Assembly (NCBI RefSeq): GCF_001499855.1
Contig: NZ_LQIK01000023.1
Location: 248,001 to 312,000 of the forward strand
Reading direction: 5' to 3'
From: Mycobacterium sp. GA-0227b
GTDB lineage: Bacteria > Actinomycetota > Actinomycetes > Mycobacteriales > Mycobacteriaceae
Length of the DNA stretch: 64,000 nt
The notes under the pieces are model-generated. The model had not been told where the DNA came from and did not search any database. It saw only the letters and a program-made list of their open reading frames with translations. Positions within the stretch are counted from its first letter, which is position 1; each line of letters begins with the position of its first letter. This document shows, piece after piece, positions 27,113-35,785 of this stretch. The position numbers and the translations under genes are program-made.

Positions 27113-28615
27113 TCAGCGTCTCGCCGCCGTCTGGGTTTCGGGCTGGCCGACGCTGGACCGCTCGGGCGGGTCGAATGTGTAATCGGAGCTCTTGAAACGC
27201 CGTGTCATCGCCCAGAACGCGCGTGCGCTGCGCGGCCACTGGGTGACGACGCGACCGTTGGCCGCGCGAAAGTAGTTGCTGCACCTGGTCAGCCACACCG
27301 TGCCCGCCATCGCGCGGTCGATGTCGGCGAGGTAGGCCGCCATTGCGCGCGGCCGAACCGCCACATACGACTTGCCCTTGCGCCGTAGGTATTTCAGTGC
27401 GCGCACGATGTAGTGGGCCTGCGCCTCCAGCATGAAGATGACGCTGTTGGAGCCGACGTTCGTGTTGGGGCCGTACAGCATAAAGAAGTTCGGGAACCCG
27501 GGCACCGCCATCCCGAGGTACGCGTACGCCCCGTCGCTCCAGGTCTCGCGCAGTGTCGTTCCGTTCTCGCCGACGACCTCGATCTGGCCGAGGTAGTCGG
27601 CGGCCGCATACCCCGTCGCGCAGAGCACCGCGTCGACGTCGAGTTCGGTGCCGTCCCCGGTCACCAGTGTGTTGGCGCGCAAAGTCCGTGCCGCGCTGGC
27701 GATCACCTCGACGTGGGGTCGGTTGAGCGTCTGCAGGTAGTCGTTCGCGAAGACCAGCCTCTTGCATCCGAACGGGTGGTCCGGGGTGAGCTTGCGCCGC
27801 AGCTCCTCATCGGCCACCGTGGCCTCCAGCGCCTTGAGCGCGATGCCCTTGAACTCCTGGGTCTTGTCGCTGCCGTGCTCGATGACCGAGATGTTCGACT
27901 CGCTGCGCAGCCACAGCCGCGTCCGGTAGATCTTCTTCGCCAACGGGATGTTGCGGAACACCCACTTCTCCCGATCGGTGTACGGGCGGTCGGGTTTGGG
28001 CAGGATCCAGGTCGGTGAACGTTGCACCGAATACACCTTCTCGGCCACCTTGGCGACCTCCGGAACGAGTTGGGCCGCTGTCGAACCCGTGCCCAGTACC
28101 GCCACCCGCTTGCCCGTGAGGTCGACGGAGTGGTCCCAGCGCGCCGTGTGCATCACAGTGCCGGCGAACGGTTCCTCCTCGATCAGGTCGGGCATCACGG
28201 GACGGGTGAACAGGCCGATCGCCGAGACGACCACGTCTAACTTGTACCGCTCGCCCGTGGCGGTGGTCAGCTGCCAGGCGTCGTCGATCCAGTGGGCCGA
28301 GGTGATCTCGGTGTTCAGCTTCAGGTTGGGCCCGAGCCGGTAGCGCTGCGCGCAACGCTCGAAGTACTCGAGAATCTCGCGTTGCCCGGACCACAACCGC
28401 GACCACTCCGCGTTGAGGTCGAAAGAGTAGGAATACAGATGCGACTTCACATCGCAGGCCAGACCGGGATACGTGTTGATCCGCCAGGTACCGCCGACGC
28501 CGTCCTCCCTGTCGAAGATCGTGAAATCACGAAACCCGGCCTTACGTAGGAAGATTCCCAGCGCGAGCCCGCCCGGCCCGGCGCCGATGATGCCGATCGT
28601 CATCCCGCGCGTCAT
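27113..28615 (-). CDS. Flavin monooxygenase, Baeyer-Villiger type
   Basis: A 500-residue FAD/NADPH monooxygenase. It has the FAD motif IGIIGAGPGGLALG, the Baeyer-Villiger fingerprint FAGTVMHTARWD and the NADP motif VAVLGTGSTAAQLVPE. Such enzymes insert oxygen next to a ketone to give an ester or lactone. The ATG at 28615 was chosen because it overlaps the upstream SDR stop (ATGA, 28612-28615); a longer start lies at 28630. It is the sixth gene of the operon and is followed by an HSL esterase, a classic pairing. Confidence 0.9.
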   Translation of the reverse strand: MTRGMTIGIIGAGPGGLALGIFLRKAGFRDFTIFDREDGVGGTWRINTYPGLACDVKSHLYSYSFDLNAEWSRLWSGQREILEYFERCAQRYRLGPNLKLNTEITSAHWIDDAWQLTTATGERYKLDVVVSAIGLFTRPVMPDLIEEEPFAGTVMHTARWDHSVDLTGKRVAVLGTGSTAAQLVPEVAKVAEKVYSVQRSPTWILPKPDRPYTDREKWVFRNIPLAKKIYRTRLWLRSESNISVIEHGSDKTQEFKGIALKALEATVADEELRRKLTPDHPFGCKRLVFANDYLQTLNRPHVEVIASAARTLRANTLVTGDGTELDVDAVLCATGYAAADYLGQIEVVGENGTTLRETWSDGAYAYLGMAVPGFPNFFMLYGPNTNVGSNSVIFMLEAQAHYIVRALKYLRRKGKSYVAVRPRAMAAYLADIDRAMAGTVWLTRCSNYFRAANGRVVTQWPRSARAFWAMTRRFKSSDYTFDPPERSSVGQPETQTAARR

Positions 28616-29340
28616 CCGAGTCGCAGGCATTGCCCTCCGTCCACGACCAGTTCGGCGCCGGTGATGAACGACGCGTGGTCGGAAACGAGGAAGGAGACGA
28701 CGTTGGCCACCTCGACCGGCTTGCCGAGGCGGCCGAGCGTGGCGGCCAGCCTGCCCTGAGTCGTTTTATCGAGCATCGGCGTCTCGATCGGGCCGGGGAA
28801 CACCGCGTTGACGCGAATCCCAGAAGGGGCGAGTTCGGCCGCGACGATCTGGGTGAGCCCCCGCAGCGCCCACTTCGATGAGCCGTAGGCGGCATGGTTT
28901 GGGAAGGGGCGGATGGCGCCGGTGCTCACCGTGTTGACGATCGCGGCACCCTCGGCTCGCCGCAAATGTGGAAGTGCCGCTTGAATTCCCAGGAACGGGC
29001 CGAGGCAGTTGAATCGCCAGCTGCCCTCGAAGCCCTCGGGAGTTTCCTTCTCGAGCGCCGCGCGGTGCAGCACGCCGGCGTTGTTGATCAGCGTGGTCAG
29101 GGCGCCAAAGCGGGCGACGACGGTTTGCACCGCCGTCGCCCACTGCTCCGGCGACGTCACATCGAGCGGGACGGCGATGACGCCGTCGTCGCCGAGTTCT
29201 TCGACGTTCGCCTGCAACTCGTCCATCCGCACGTCACAGGCGCCGACGCGAACCCCGTCCTCGCGCAGCCGTCGCACGATCGCCGCACCCTGTCCCCGTG
29301 CGGCGCCTGTCACCAGGGCCACGCGGCCCGCCGGCGTCAT
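28612..29340 (-). CDS. SDR-family oxidoreductase
   Basis: A 242-residue classical SDR: VALVTGAARGQGAAIV, NNAG (INNAGVLH), the catalytic YxxxK at AAYGSSKWALRG, and ITGAELVVDGGQCL at the end. It probably oxidises an alcohol to a ketone, feeding the monooxygenase encoded next. The start at 29340 overlaps the aldolase stop (ATGA, 29337-29340). Third from the end of the operon. Confidence 0.9.
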   Translation of the reverse strand: MTPAGRVALVTGAARGQGAAIVRRLREDGVRVGACDVRMDELQANVEELGDDGVIAVPLDVTSPEQWATAVQTVVARFGALTTLINNAGVLHRAALEKETPEGFEGSWRFNCLGPFLGIQAALPHLRRAEGAAIVNTVSTGAIRPFPNHAAYGSSKWALRGLTQIVAAELAPSGIRVNAVFPGPIETPMLDKTTQGRLAATLGRLGKPVEVANVVSFLVSDHASFITGAELVVDGGQCLRLG

Positions 29341-30083
29341 CGCGCCTCCCGCAGGATCTCGGCCGCGCCGTGGCGCAACGCCTGTGACTCCGACGCGAGC
29401 GTCAGCATCCGAAAGCCCCACTCGGCGGCCATCTTCGCCGGCTTTCCGGCTCCGGCATGGATACCCGCGATCAGGCCGGCCGCCGTGGCGCTGTCCGCAA
29501 TTCGTGCGATCGCGTCCTGCACCGCCGGAGCGGTCCAGGCTTCCGCTGGCCGGTGTCCGAGCGACAGCGCCAGATCGGACGGTCCGACGTAGACGCCGGC
29601 CAGGCCCGGTACGGCGCAGATTTCGTCGACCGTCGCCAGCGCCTGCGCACTCTCGATCATCACGAAAACGTCCACCCGCGCTTCGTGTTCGGCGGGCTCA
29701 CGGCCGAGGTCCGCCCGCAGCGGTCCGTAACTGCGCACGCCCGCAGGGCCATATCGTGTCGCGGCGACCGCCTCGGCGGCCTGCTCGGCCGAATCGACCA
29801 TCGCCACGATCACGGCGTCGGCCCCCGCGTCGAGCACCCGGCCGATCGGGGCCGGATCGGTCGACGGAACCCGCACCGCCGTCGCGATCGGCACGTGTTC
29901 CATTCGGCGCAGCAGCAGCGCGACATCGGCGTCGTCGAGGTAGCCGTGCTGGATGTCGAACCCGACGTAGTCGTACCCTGCGGCGGCAAACTCCTGGGGG
30001 CCGATGATGGTCGGGCCGACGACCCATCCGCCCCACGCCCGCTGTTTGGCCGCGAAAGCGTCCTGCAGCTTGCTCGTGGTCAT
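29337..30083 (-). CDS. HpcH/HpaI-family aldolase
   Basis: A 248-residue class II pyruvate-type aldolase fold: YDYVGFDIQHGYLDDADVA (the Asp/His motif), VIVAMVDSAEQA, VFVMIESAQAL (metal-ligand Glu) and GVYVGPSDLALSLG (metal-ligand Asp). The Arg in TRYGPAGVRSYGP is present. Family members cleave 2-oxo-4-hydroxy acids to pyruvate and an aldehyde. The start at 30083 overlaps the dehydrogenase stop (ATGA). An aldolase in this operon suggests a carbon-carbon cleavage step near the end of the pathway. Confidence 0.88.
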   Translation of the reverse strand: MTTSKLQDAFAAKQRAWGGWVVGPTIIGPQEFAAAGYDYVGFDIQHGYLDDADVALLLRRMEHVPIATAVRVPSTDPAPIGRVLDAGADAVIVAMVDSAEQAAEAVAATRYGPAGVRSYGPLRADLGREPAEHEARVDVFVMIESAQALATVDEICAVPGLAGVYVGPSDLALSLGHRPAEAWTAPAVQDAIARIADSATAAGLIAGIHAGAGKPAKMAAEWGFRMLTLASESQALRHGAAEILREAR

Positions 30084-31048
30084 TCGACGATCGCGATCTT
30101 GACGCGGTCGGGCGCCGGCCGGCACGCGAGTTCGAAGGCGGCCTGGGCGTCGTCGACACCGAATGTGTGAGTCACGTAGGCGGGCAACAGGTCCCGATGG
30201 CGTCGGGCGAACTCGTCGGCCGCGGTCAGCATGCGTCGCCGGTCGAGTGTCACGCCCGATTTGAGTGTCAGGTTGTTGCGCAGCATGGTGCGCATGTTGA
30301 TCGGGTAGCTGTCGTCGTCGGGCACTCCGAAATAGAAGACCGTCCCTCCCGGGGCAGCGGCTTCGATCGCGTGGCCCAGGGTGGCGACCTGATGGCCGAC
30401 CGCTTCGATCACCACATCGGGCCGGTCTCCGGGCTCCAGGTGGCTCACCCAGCGGTCGCTGGTGGCGCGCACAATCGTGTCGACACCGAACTCCTTGGCC
30501 ACCGCATCACGGTCGACCGGATCGACCCCGGTCACCCGGCGCGCGCCGAAAGCTTTTGCTGCGTAAGAGAACAGCAGGCCGATCGACCCCTGGCCGATGA
30601 CTGCGACGTGCAGCCCCTTGAGCTTCGGCAACTGTTCGATCGCGTAGAGCACGCACGCCAGCGGCTGCAGCGCGACTGCATGTTGCGGGGTCAGATTGTG
30701 ATCGTAGGGTGCGAGGCCGTCACCGTCGGCGACGACGAACTGCATCAAGCCGTCGAAGCCCGACGCCCAGCCGACGACCCGGGTGCCCACGCCGTGGCTG
30801 CGGTGCCGGCTGGCGACCACCTCACCGACGACCTCATGGATCGGAAAGCCGGGCATCTCGGCCGCGTTCAACCCCTGATCGCCGGGGATCTTGCCGCGGA
30901 CCCCGCGAAACGGCGATAGGTCGCTGCCACAGACTCCGGCGGCCTCGAAGCGCAGCAGCACCTGCCGGTCGCCCAGCGACTCGGGTGTCGGCTCCGCAAT
31001 ATCGGCTTTTTCCAACGTGTACGGCGCAACCAGTCGATACGACCACAT
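30080..31048 (-). CDS. Zinc-type alcohol dehydrogenase (MDR family)
   Basis: A 322-residue medium-chain dehydrogenase/reductase. It has the catalytic zinc region GVCGSDLSPF (Cys), FPIHEVVGEV (His-Glu) and the NAD loop VIGQGSIGLLFSYAAKAFGA. The four-cysteine structural zinc lobe is missing, so it is a shorter form of the family. Oxidises an alcohol or reduces a carbonyl; the substrate is unknown. The ATG at 31048 lies one base after the P450 stop, so the two are translationally close; the frame upstream to 31396 is shadow. Confidence 0.88.
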   Translation of the reverse strand: MWSYRLVAPYTLEKADIAEPTPESLGDRQVLLRFEAAGVCGSDLSPFRGVRGKIPGDQGLNAAEMPGFPIHEVVGEVVASRHRSHGVGTRVVGWASGFDGLMQFVVADGDGLAPYDHNLTPQHAVALQPLACVLYAIEQLPKLKGLHVAVIGQGSIGLLFSYAAKAFGARRVTGVDPVDRDAVAKEFGVDTIVRATSDRWVSHLEPGDRPDVVIEAVGHQVATLGHAIEAAAPGGTVFYFGVPDDDSYPINMRTMLRNNLTLKSGVTLDRRRMLTAADEFARRHRDLLPAYVTHTFGVDDAQAAFELACRPAPDRVKIAIVE

Positions 31049-31049
31049 C

Positions 31050-32288
31050 TCACACGCCCTCCACCTGGACCTCGACGGGAACACTGTTCCAGCCCCACTG
31101 GAAACTCGACGGTGGCCGCGAGGCGGCCGCGTCGTCGATGCGCCATTCGGTGACGCGGTCGAGCCATTCGCTGACCAGGATGCCGATCTCCAGCCGGGCA
31201 AGGTGCACACCGAGGCAGAAGTGTTGCCCGCGACCGAAAGCCAGCAACCGCTCGATGGGCCGGTTCCAGATGAAGGCGTCCGGATCGGGATACTCGCGTT
31301 CATCGCGGTTGGCCGACGCGAGCAGCGTGATGACCCGCTGACCGGGTCGAATCGTGGTGTCGTGGACCGTGAACGGCTTGCGGGCGGTGCGCGCAAACCA
31401 CTGTGCCGGTGCGCAGTAGCGGATCATCTCCTCACGCGCCACGGGCACGTTCGCGTCCGGGTCGGCGCGCACGGCGGACAGTTGGTCGGGTCGCCGCCCC
31501 AGTTCCCACAGGCCGTGGGCGACGATCTTCGGCACGGTTTCGGTTCCGCCGATGAAGATTCCGAGCATCTGGGTGGCGGCCTCGATGTCGCTGAACGCCG
31601 ATCCGTCCGGCAGGCGGTGGTCGATCAGGTTGTCCGCGATCGGGTTCTGTCCGGCGGCGGCGCGGCTGCGCTGGATGATCGGAACGAGATACTCGAGATA
31701 GCCCGGCCGGGCGTTGGCCACCTCCACGCCACTTCCCGGCTGTGCCAGGCTGCCGGCGTTGACGGTGGCCAACACATCGGCCGCGAGATCGACGGGCAGG
31801 CCGAGCAGTTCGCACACCACGGACGCGGCGACGAGCCCGCCGTAGTCCTGGGTCAGGTCGAAATTTCCGCGCGGCAGAAGCTCGTCCAGGCGTTCGTTGG
31901 CCAGCGTCCGGATGCGATCGGCCAGCTTGGCGACCGACCTCGGCCGCAGCGGGGGCGAGGTGCAGCGGCGCACGGTGTCGTAGATCGGCGCGTCGAAATT
32001 CGCGTGAAACGGCATCGGGTGCAGCGGCGGGTCGGGGACAGGCCCGTCGTTGCGCTTCGCCAGAACCGTTGCGGCGGGCAATGTTCCCTCCGACGCCACG
32101 AAGGTGCCGTCGTTGACCTCCAACACCCGCCAGATGTCGTCGAACCGCGACAGGGCGTAGGTGTCCCACTTGTCGAGGTAGTACACCGGATATTGATCAC
32201 GCAGCGTCCGGTAGTACGGCAGCGGGTCGGCCATCACCGCCGGGTCGAACGGGTCGTAGGAGAAGCCTTGCAGCACTGGGCTCCTCAT
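31050..32288 (-). CDS. Cytochrome P450
   Basis: A 412-residue soluble P450. The I-helix is LGIFIGGTETVPKIVAHG, the ExxR is EEMIRYCAPAQW, and the heme-binding loop is LAFGRGQHFCLGVHLARLE with the cysteine ligand. It hydroxylates an unknown hydrophobic compound. Its start overlaps the stop of the first operon gene (ATGA, 32285-32288). Electrons could come from the ferredoxin at 35584-35775, encoded with the second P450. Confidence 0.94.
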   Translation of the reverse strand: MRSPVLQGFSYDPFDPAVMADPLPYYRTLRDQYPVYYLDKWDTYALSRFDDIWRVLEVNDGTFVASEGTLPAATVLAKRNDGPVPDPPLHPMPFHANFDAPIYDTVRRCTSPPLRPRSVAKLADRIRTLANERLDELLPRGNFDLTQDYGGLVAASVVCELLGLPVDLAADVLATVNAGSLAQPGSGVEVANARPGYLEYLVPIIQRSRAAAGQNPIADNLIDHRLPDGSAFSDIEAATQMLGIFIGGTETVPKIVAHGLWELGRRPDQLSAVRADPDANVPVAREEMIRYCAPAQWFARTARKPFTVHDTTIRPGQRVITLLASANRDEREYPDPDAFIWNRPIERLLAFGRGQHFCLGVHLARLEIGILVSEWLDRVTEWRIDDAAASRPPSSFQWGWNSVPVEVQVEGV

Positions 32289-33022
32289 TGCAGCGGCGAG
32301 GGGGGTAGGGCCTGCAGGATGGAATCTTCCCAGCCGTCACGCAACGCGGGTGCGACGCTCATCCAGGTGACGATCTCGGCGGGCGGACTGTCTTTCCATG
32401 ACGGGTAGTGGTTCGCGAAACAGTCCCAGTCGCCGTCCAGCGCCCAATAGTGGATGACCTCGTTGAAGCGGAACGTGGTGATGAACGAACCGAGCCAACG
32501 CTTTCCGGTGCGCTCGGACCACGGGACGTAGAGGCGTTCCAGTTCCCGGATGTAGTCGTCCTGCCGGCCGGGCTTGGTCTGCATGATCTCTTGGATCACC
32601 AGGCCGGCACCGAAGTTCGCCTCGCGTAGCTGCGCCAGCGTCCGGTTGTACTTGCCCGCGTACATGATGCGGCCCTCGCCCGACGCGCCGATCTCGGCGA
32701 GGAACGTCGACCATTTCGCTGCCGCCGCCTCATGCGAGCCGCCCCGGGCCCGCGCCTTTCCGATACGCGCGTAGTCGGCGAACTGGTCGATCTCCCAGAC
32801 GATCGTGACCTGCGGCCAATGCCCGTTGTACGGCGTCGTCTCCCAGATCGCGAACAGTCGCGCGCCGAGTTCGGCCATCATCGGGTGGTAGAGGTCGCTG
32901 AACGCCTCGGTGAATTTCTCTTCGCGCGAGCGCTCATCGCCGGTGAATTGAGCGGCCAGGCCAGAGCCGAGCGCGATCGTCTCATGCAAGTAGAGCAGCG
33001 TGTGGCCGTAGAACTTCTTCAT
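32285..33022 (-). CDS. NIPSNAP/EthD-like protein, first gene of the operon
   Basis: A 245-residue protein with two related dimeric alpha-beta-barrel halves, each with an aromatic-rich strand and a tryptophan near its end (VTIVWEIDQFADYARIGKA; FITTFRFNEVIHYWALDGDWD). This matches the NIPSNAP/EthD class loosely; the function is unknown. The start at 33022 is preceded by GGGGGCAGG, a ribosome site. It opens the seven-gene operon and lies 36 bases from element S4. EthD-type proteins often accompany P450s and may have an accessory role. Confidence 0.6.
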   Translation of the reverse strand: MKKFYGHTLLYLHETIALGSGLAAQFTGDERSREEKFTEAFSDLYHPMMAELGARLFAIWETTPYNGHWPQVTIVWEIDQFADYARIGKARARGGSHEAAAAKWSTFLAEIGASGEGRIMYAGKYNRTLAQLREANFGAGLVIQEIMQTKPGRQDDYIRELERLYVPWSERTGKRWLGSFITTFRFNEVIHYWALDGDWDCFANHYPSWKDSPPAEIVTWMSVAPALRDGWEDSILQALPPSPLQ

Positions 33023-33058
33023 GACCTGCCCCCATTTGACAGTGGCACCCTGCGAGCG

Positions 33059-33084
33059 TGACACTTATCGCGTGTTTTGTAAAG
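33059..33084. promoter_or_regulatory. Regulon element S4 (TGACACT-N12-TGTAAAG)
   Basis: TGACACT at 33059-33065 and TGTAAAG at 33078-33084, in the 81-base divergent gap between the seven-gene operon (minus) and the SMP-30/thioesterase operon (plus). It is the only candidate control site for both operons. Confidence 0.83.
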
Positions 33085-33103
33085 GTGTGGGGGCGGCGAG
33101 CGG

Positions 33104-33922
33104 ATGACGTTGACACCGCTGGCGAACGGGCTCTGCTTCGGCGAGGGGCCACGGTGGTTCGAAGGTCTGCTCTGGTTCTCCGACATGCTCGGTGAAGCGG
33201 TGCACACCGTCGACCTGCACGGCGACATGGCGACGCTGCCGCTGCCCGGCCATGCCCCCGCCGGCCTGGGCTTTCGCCCCGACGGTTCGCTGCTGATCTC
33301 CTCCACCGAAAAGCGCCAAGTGCTCCGTTACGACGGCGAGAACGTCGCAGCCGTCGCCGATCTGTCCGACACGGTGCCGGCCGGCCTCGGCGACATGGTC
33401 GTCGACGACAGCGGTCGCGCCTACGTAGGGTCACAGGCCCGCGAAGGTGGGGTGATCGTGCGGCTCGACCCCGACGGCTCGTCCGCCGTCGTGGCCGCCG
33501 ACCTGGACTTCCCGAATGGCATGGTGATCACGCCGGACGGCGCGACGCTGATCGTCGCGGAGTCGACCGGCAGGCGGCTGACCGCGTACTCCATCGGCGC
33601 GGACGGATCGCTGACCGGTCGCCGGACGTTCGCCGACGCGCTCGACGGGCCGCCGGACGGCATCTGCCTCGACGCCGACGGCGGCGTGTGGACGGCGATG
33701 ACGCTGGCTCATCGGTTCGCGCGGATCACCGAGGGCGGCACCGTCACCGACCGCATCGACATCGGCGCACGCATCGCGATCGCCTGTGCACTCGGCGGTC
33801 CCGAACGCCGCACGTTGTTCCTGGTGTCCAGCACCGACGCATATCCGCAGCGGCTGATCGGCACCAAGCTTTCCCGCGTCGACGCCACGACCGTCGACGT
33901 CCCGGGAGCGGGCCTGCCGTGA
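33104..33922 (+). CDS. SMP-30/gluconolactonase-family lactonase
   Basis: A 272-residue six-bladed beta-propeller of the SMP-30 family. Metal-binding residues are visible as GLCFGEGPRW (Glu), LDFPNGMVITPDG (Asn) and GPPDGICLDADGGVW (Asp). Members hydrolyse sugar, aryl or alicyclic lactones. It is divergent from the Baeyer-Villiger operon at element S4, which supports a lactone intermediate. It starts 18 bases after the TAAAGG hexamer, and its stop overlaps the thioesterase start (GTGA, 33919-33922). Confidence 0.88.
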   Translation: MTLTPLANGLCFGEGPRWFEGLLWFSDMLGEAVHTVDLHGDMATLPLPGHAPAGLGFRPDGSLLISSTEKRQVLRYDGENVAAVADLSDTVPAGLGDMVVDDSGRAYVGSQAREGGVIVRLDPDGSSAVVAADLDFPNGMVITPDGATLIVAESTGRRLTAYSIGADGSLTGRRTFADALDGPPDGICLDADGGVWTAMTLAHRFARITEGGTVTDRIDIGARIAIACALGGPERRTLFLVSSTDAYPQRLIGTKLSRVDATTVDVPGAGLP

Positions 33923-34761
33923 CCGACGCCTACTACGAACTCGTCGACGACGCCGATCCGCTCGGCGAGAAGTTCCGCGCAACCGATCTCGTGCGCAGCA
34001 CCTGGTCGGCCGCGATCCAGCACGGTGCGCCGGTGTCCGCGCTTCTGGTGCGGGCGCTCGAGCGCTGCGAGACCCGCGATGACACCCGATTGAGCCGGGT
34101 GCTGATCGACCTGCTCGGCGGTGTTCCCGCCGAAGGAGACCTCTGGGTGCGCTCCCGAATCGAGCGGGCCGGCAAGCAGATCGAGCTGGTCAGTGCCGAG
34201 CTGCTGGCTCAGCGCCCCGACGGCGAGCCCCGACCCGTCGCCAGGGCCAGCGGGTGGCGGTTGAAAACCATCGACACCCGCGCGGTACAGCACGCGTCGG
34301 CGCCGCCGCTGCGTCCGCTCGCGGAGGCGAAAAGCCGTGACATGAAGAAGGACTGGGACCGCAACTACGTCCACAGCCTGGATTGGCGGTGGCTGACCAG
34401 GCCGCTGGACGACGGCCCCGGCGAGTCGTGGATCCGGCCCGAGGTCGACCTGGTCAACGGTGAGACCATGACGCCGCTGGAGCGGCTGTTCGCGGTCGCC
34501 GACGACGCCAACGGGATCGGCACCAAACTCGACATTCGCAAGTGGACGTTCATGAACACCGACCTCGCCGTGCACGTACACCGGATCCCCGACGGTGAGT
34601 GGATCGGCATCCGTGCCGAAACCAGTTACGGGCCAGACGGTATCGGCACCACGCTCGGCACTCTGTTCGACGAACGCGGTGCTGTCGGTGCGATCCAGCA
34701 GTCGGTGTTGGTGCGGTCCGCGGGCGGAGTTGGGGTGGGAAACAGCATGCCGGGCCGGTGA
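33919..34761 (+). CDS. Acyl-CoA thioesterase-like protein (double hotdog)
   Basis: A 280-residue protein resembling TesB-type double-hotdog thioesterases: HGAPVSALLVRALERCE in the first half and a second domain ending NTDLAVHVHRIPDGEWIGIRAE, IGTTLGTLFDERGAVG. The GTG start at 33919 overlaps the lactonase stop. It may release CoA from pathway products or act on the CoA esters made by the CoA-transferase; the substrate is not known. The frame continues upstream to 33688, which is shadow of the lactonase. Confidence 0.75.
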   Translation: MTDAYYELVDDADPLGEKFRATDLVRSTWSAAIQHGAPVSALLVRALERCETRDDTRLSRVLIDLLGGVPAEGDLWVRSRIERAGKQIELVSAELLAQRPDGEPRPVARASGWRLKTIDTRAVQHASAPPLRPLAEAKSRDMKKDWDRNYVHSLDWRWLTRPLDDGPGESWIRPEVDLVNGETMTPLERLFAVADDANGIGTKLDIRKWTFMNTDLAVHVHRIPDGEWIGIRAETSYGPDGIGTTLGTLFDERGAVGAIQQSVLVRSAGGVGVGNSMPGR

Positions 34762-35544
34762 TCAGGCGACGACGCAGGCGCCTGTCTCGACGGGCTGACT
34801 TGCGGCGACACCCTCGAGCATCAGCGCGAAGATCTGCTTGGCGGTGAGCACGAACCCGGTGTCGGGCTCGTCGACCGCCGCCCCGAAACTGATGCCGAGC
34901 ACGCGCCGGTCGAGCCCGAGAAGCGGTCCCCCGGACTCGCCCTGCCGGATCGCGCCCCTGATGACGTACACCTCACGCTTCAACGTCGTGGTGCGGTAGA
35001 TGTCGGGCCCCTGAAGGTCGATGACCTCGCGGATCCGTGCGGGCGTGGCGGTGAACGGCCCGCCACCCGGGTATCCGAGCACCACGGCGTCGGTGCCGGT
35101 GATGGCCGGTGTGTCGGCGAATGCCAGCGGCGGCGCCTGCAGGTCGGGCACGTCGAGCACCGCGATGTCCATGTAGGGGTCGAAAACCACGACGGTGGCG
35201 GGCTGTTCCCGATCGCCGACCCAGACGCTGACCGTGCCCCCGCCGGCGACGGCGTGTGCAGCCGACATCACCTTGTTGGGCGCGATGACGACTCCGCTGC
35301 CCGCCAGCGTCTTCTGACACGACGGCGCGATGGTTTGGATCCTGACGACGCTGCGCGCAGCCTCGGCGACGACCGCGTTGTCGACCAGCGCGGCGTCGGG
35401 TGCGGCGACCGAGGCGATCGCGACGGGGCCGGTCGGTTCGGCGTCGACGGCGACGTCCAGGGATTCAGTGAACCTGCCGCAGCCAGGCACGCCGATCGAC
35501 AGCGCGATCGCGAGCAGGCAGACCGCGAGTCTTCTCGGCGTCAT
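34762..35544 (-). CDS. MarP-like trypsin-fold serine protease, lipoprotein form
   Basis: A 260-residue secreted protein: signal peptide to a lipobox VPGC (Cys22), then a chymotrypsin-fold protease with the triad in MSAAHAVAGG (His), DPYMDIAVLDV (Asp) and RQGESGGPLLGLD (Ser). Conserved stretches (IAPSCQKTLAGSGVV, GYPGGGPFTATPARIREV) match the periplasmic protease domain of the acid-resistance protease MarP, including two cysteines in CQK and GACV. It lacks the four membrane helices of MarP, being anchored as a lipoprotein. It ends next to the thioesterase gene (convergent) and lies 40 bases after the ferredoxin gene. Confidence 0.82.
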   Translation of the reverse strand: MTPRRLAVCLLAIALSIGVPGCGRFTESLDVAVDAEPTGPVAIASVAAPDAALVDNAVVAEAARSVVRIQTIAPSCQKTLAGSGVVIAPNKVMSAAHAVAGGGTVSVWVGDREQPATVVVFDPYMDIAVLDVPDLQAPPLAFADTPAITGTDAVVLGYPGGGPFTATPARIREVIDLQGPDIYRTTTLKREVYVIRGAIRQGESGGPLLGLDRRVLGISFGAAVDEPDTGFVLTAKQIFALMLEGVAASQPVETGACVVA

Positions 35545-35583
35545 GGCGGAAACGATAGCCGCCCGGCATCGCGGCAGGTGCGC

Positions 35584-35775
35584 TCAGTCGACCAGTCGCA
35601 ACGCCGCGACGGGGCACTGCGTCACGGCCTGCTGCATGCGGTCGCGGTCGGACTCCGGCCGGTCCGGCTCGTGGATGACCACATAACCGTCGTCACCCAC
35701 CTCGAACACCTCCTCGGCGATCGATTCGCAGATTCCGTGTCCGGTGCACTTGTCGAGGTCGACCGCGACGCGCAT
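35584..35775 (-). CDS. Ferredoxin, 3Fe-4S type
   Basis: A 63-residue ferredoxin with the cluster motif CTGHGIC (Cys-x2-His-x2-Cys) and the distal CPVAALRL. The position that holds the second cysteine in a 4Fe-4S cluster is His, as in many mycobacterial P450 partner ferredoxins. It starts 10 bases after the P450 stop, so it is the likely electron donor of that P450 and possibly of the other P450 in the regulon. Confidence 0.92.
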   Translation of the reverse strand: MRVAVDLDKCTGHGICESIAEEVFEVGDDGYVVIHEPDRPESDRDRMQQAVTQCPVAALRLVD

Positions 35776-35785
35776 GCTCAGTCCC

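Noticed and set aside
25632..27767. 711-residue minus-strand open frame
   Set aside because: Composition is Arg-rich shadow over the esterase and monooxygenase genes, which have clear motifs in other frames.
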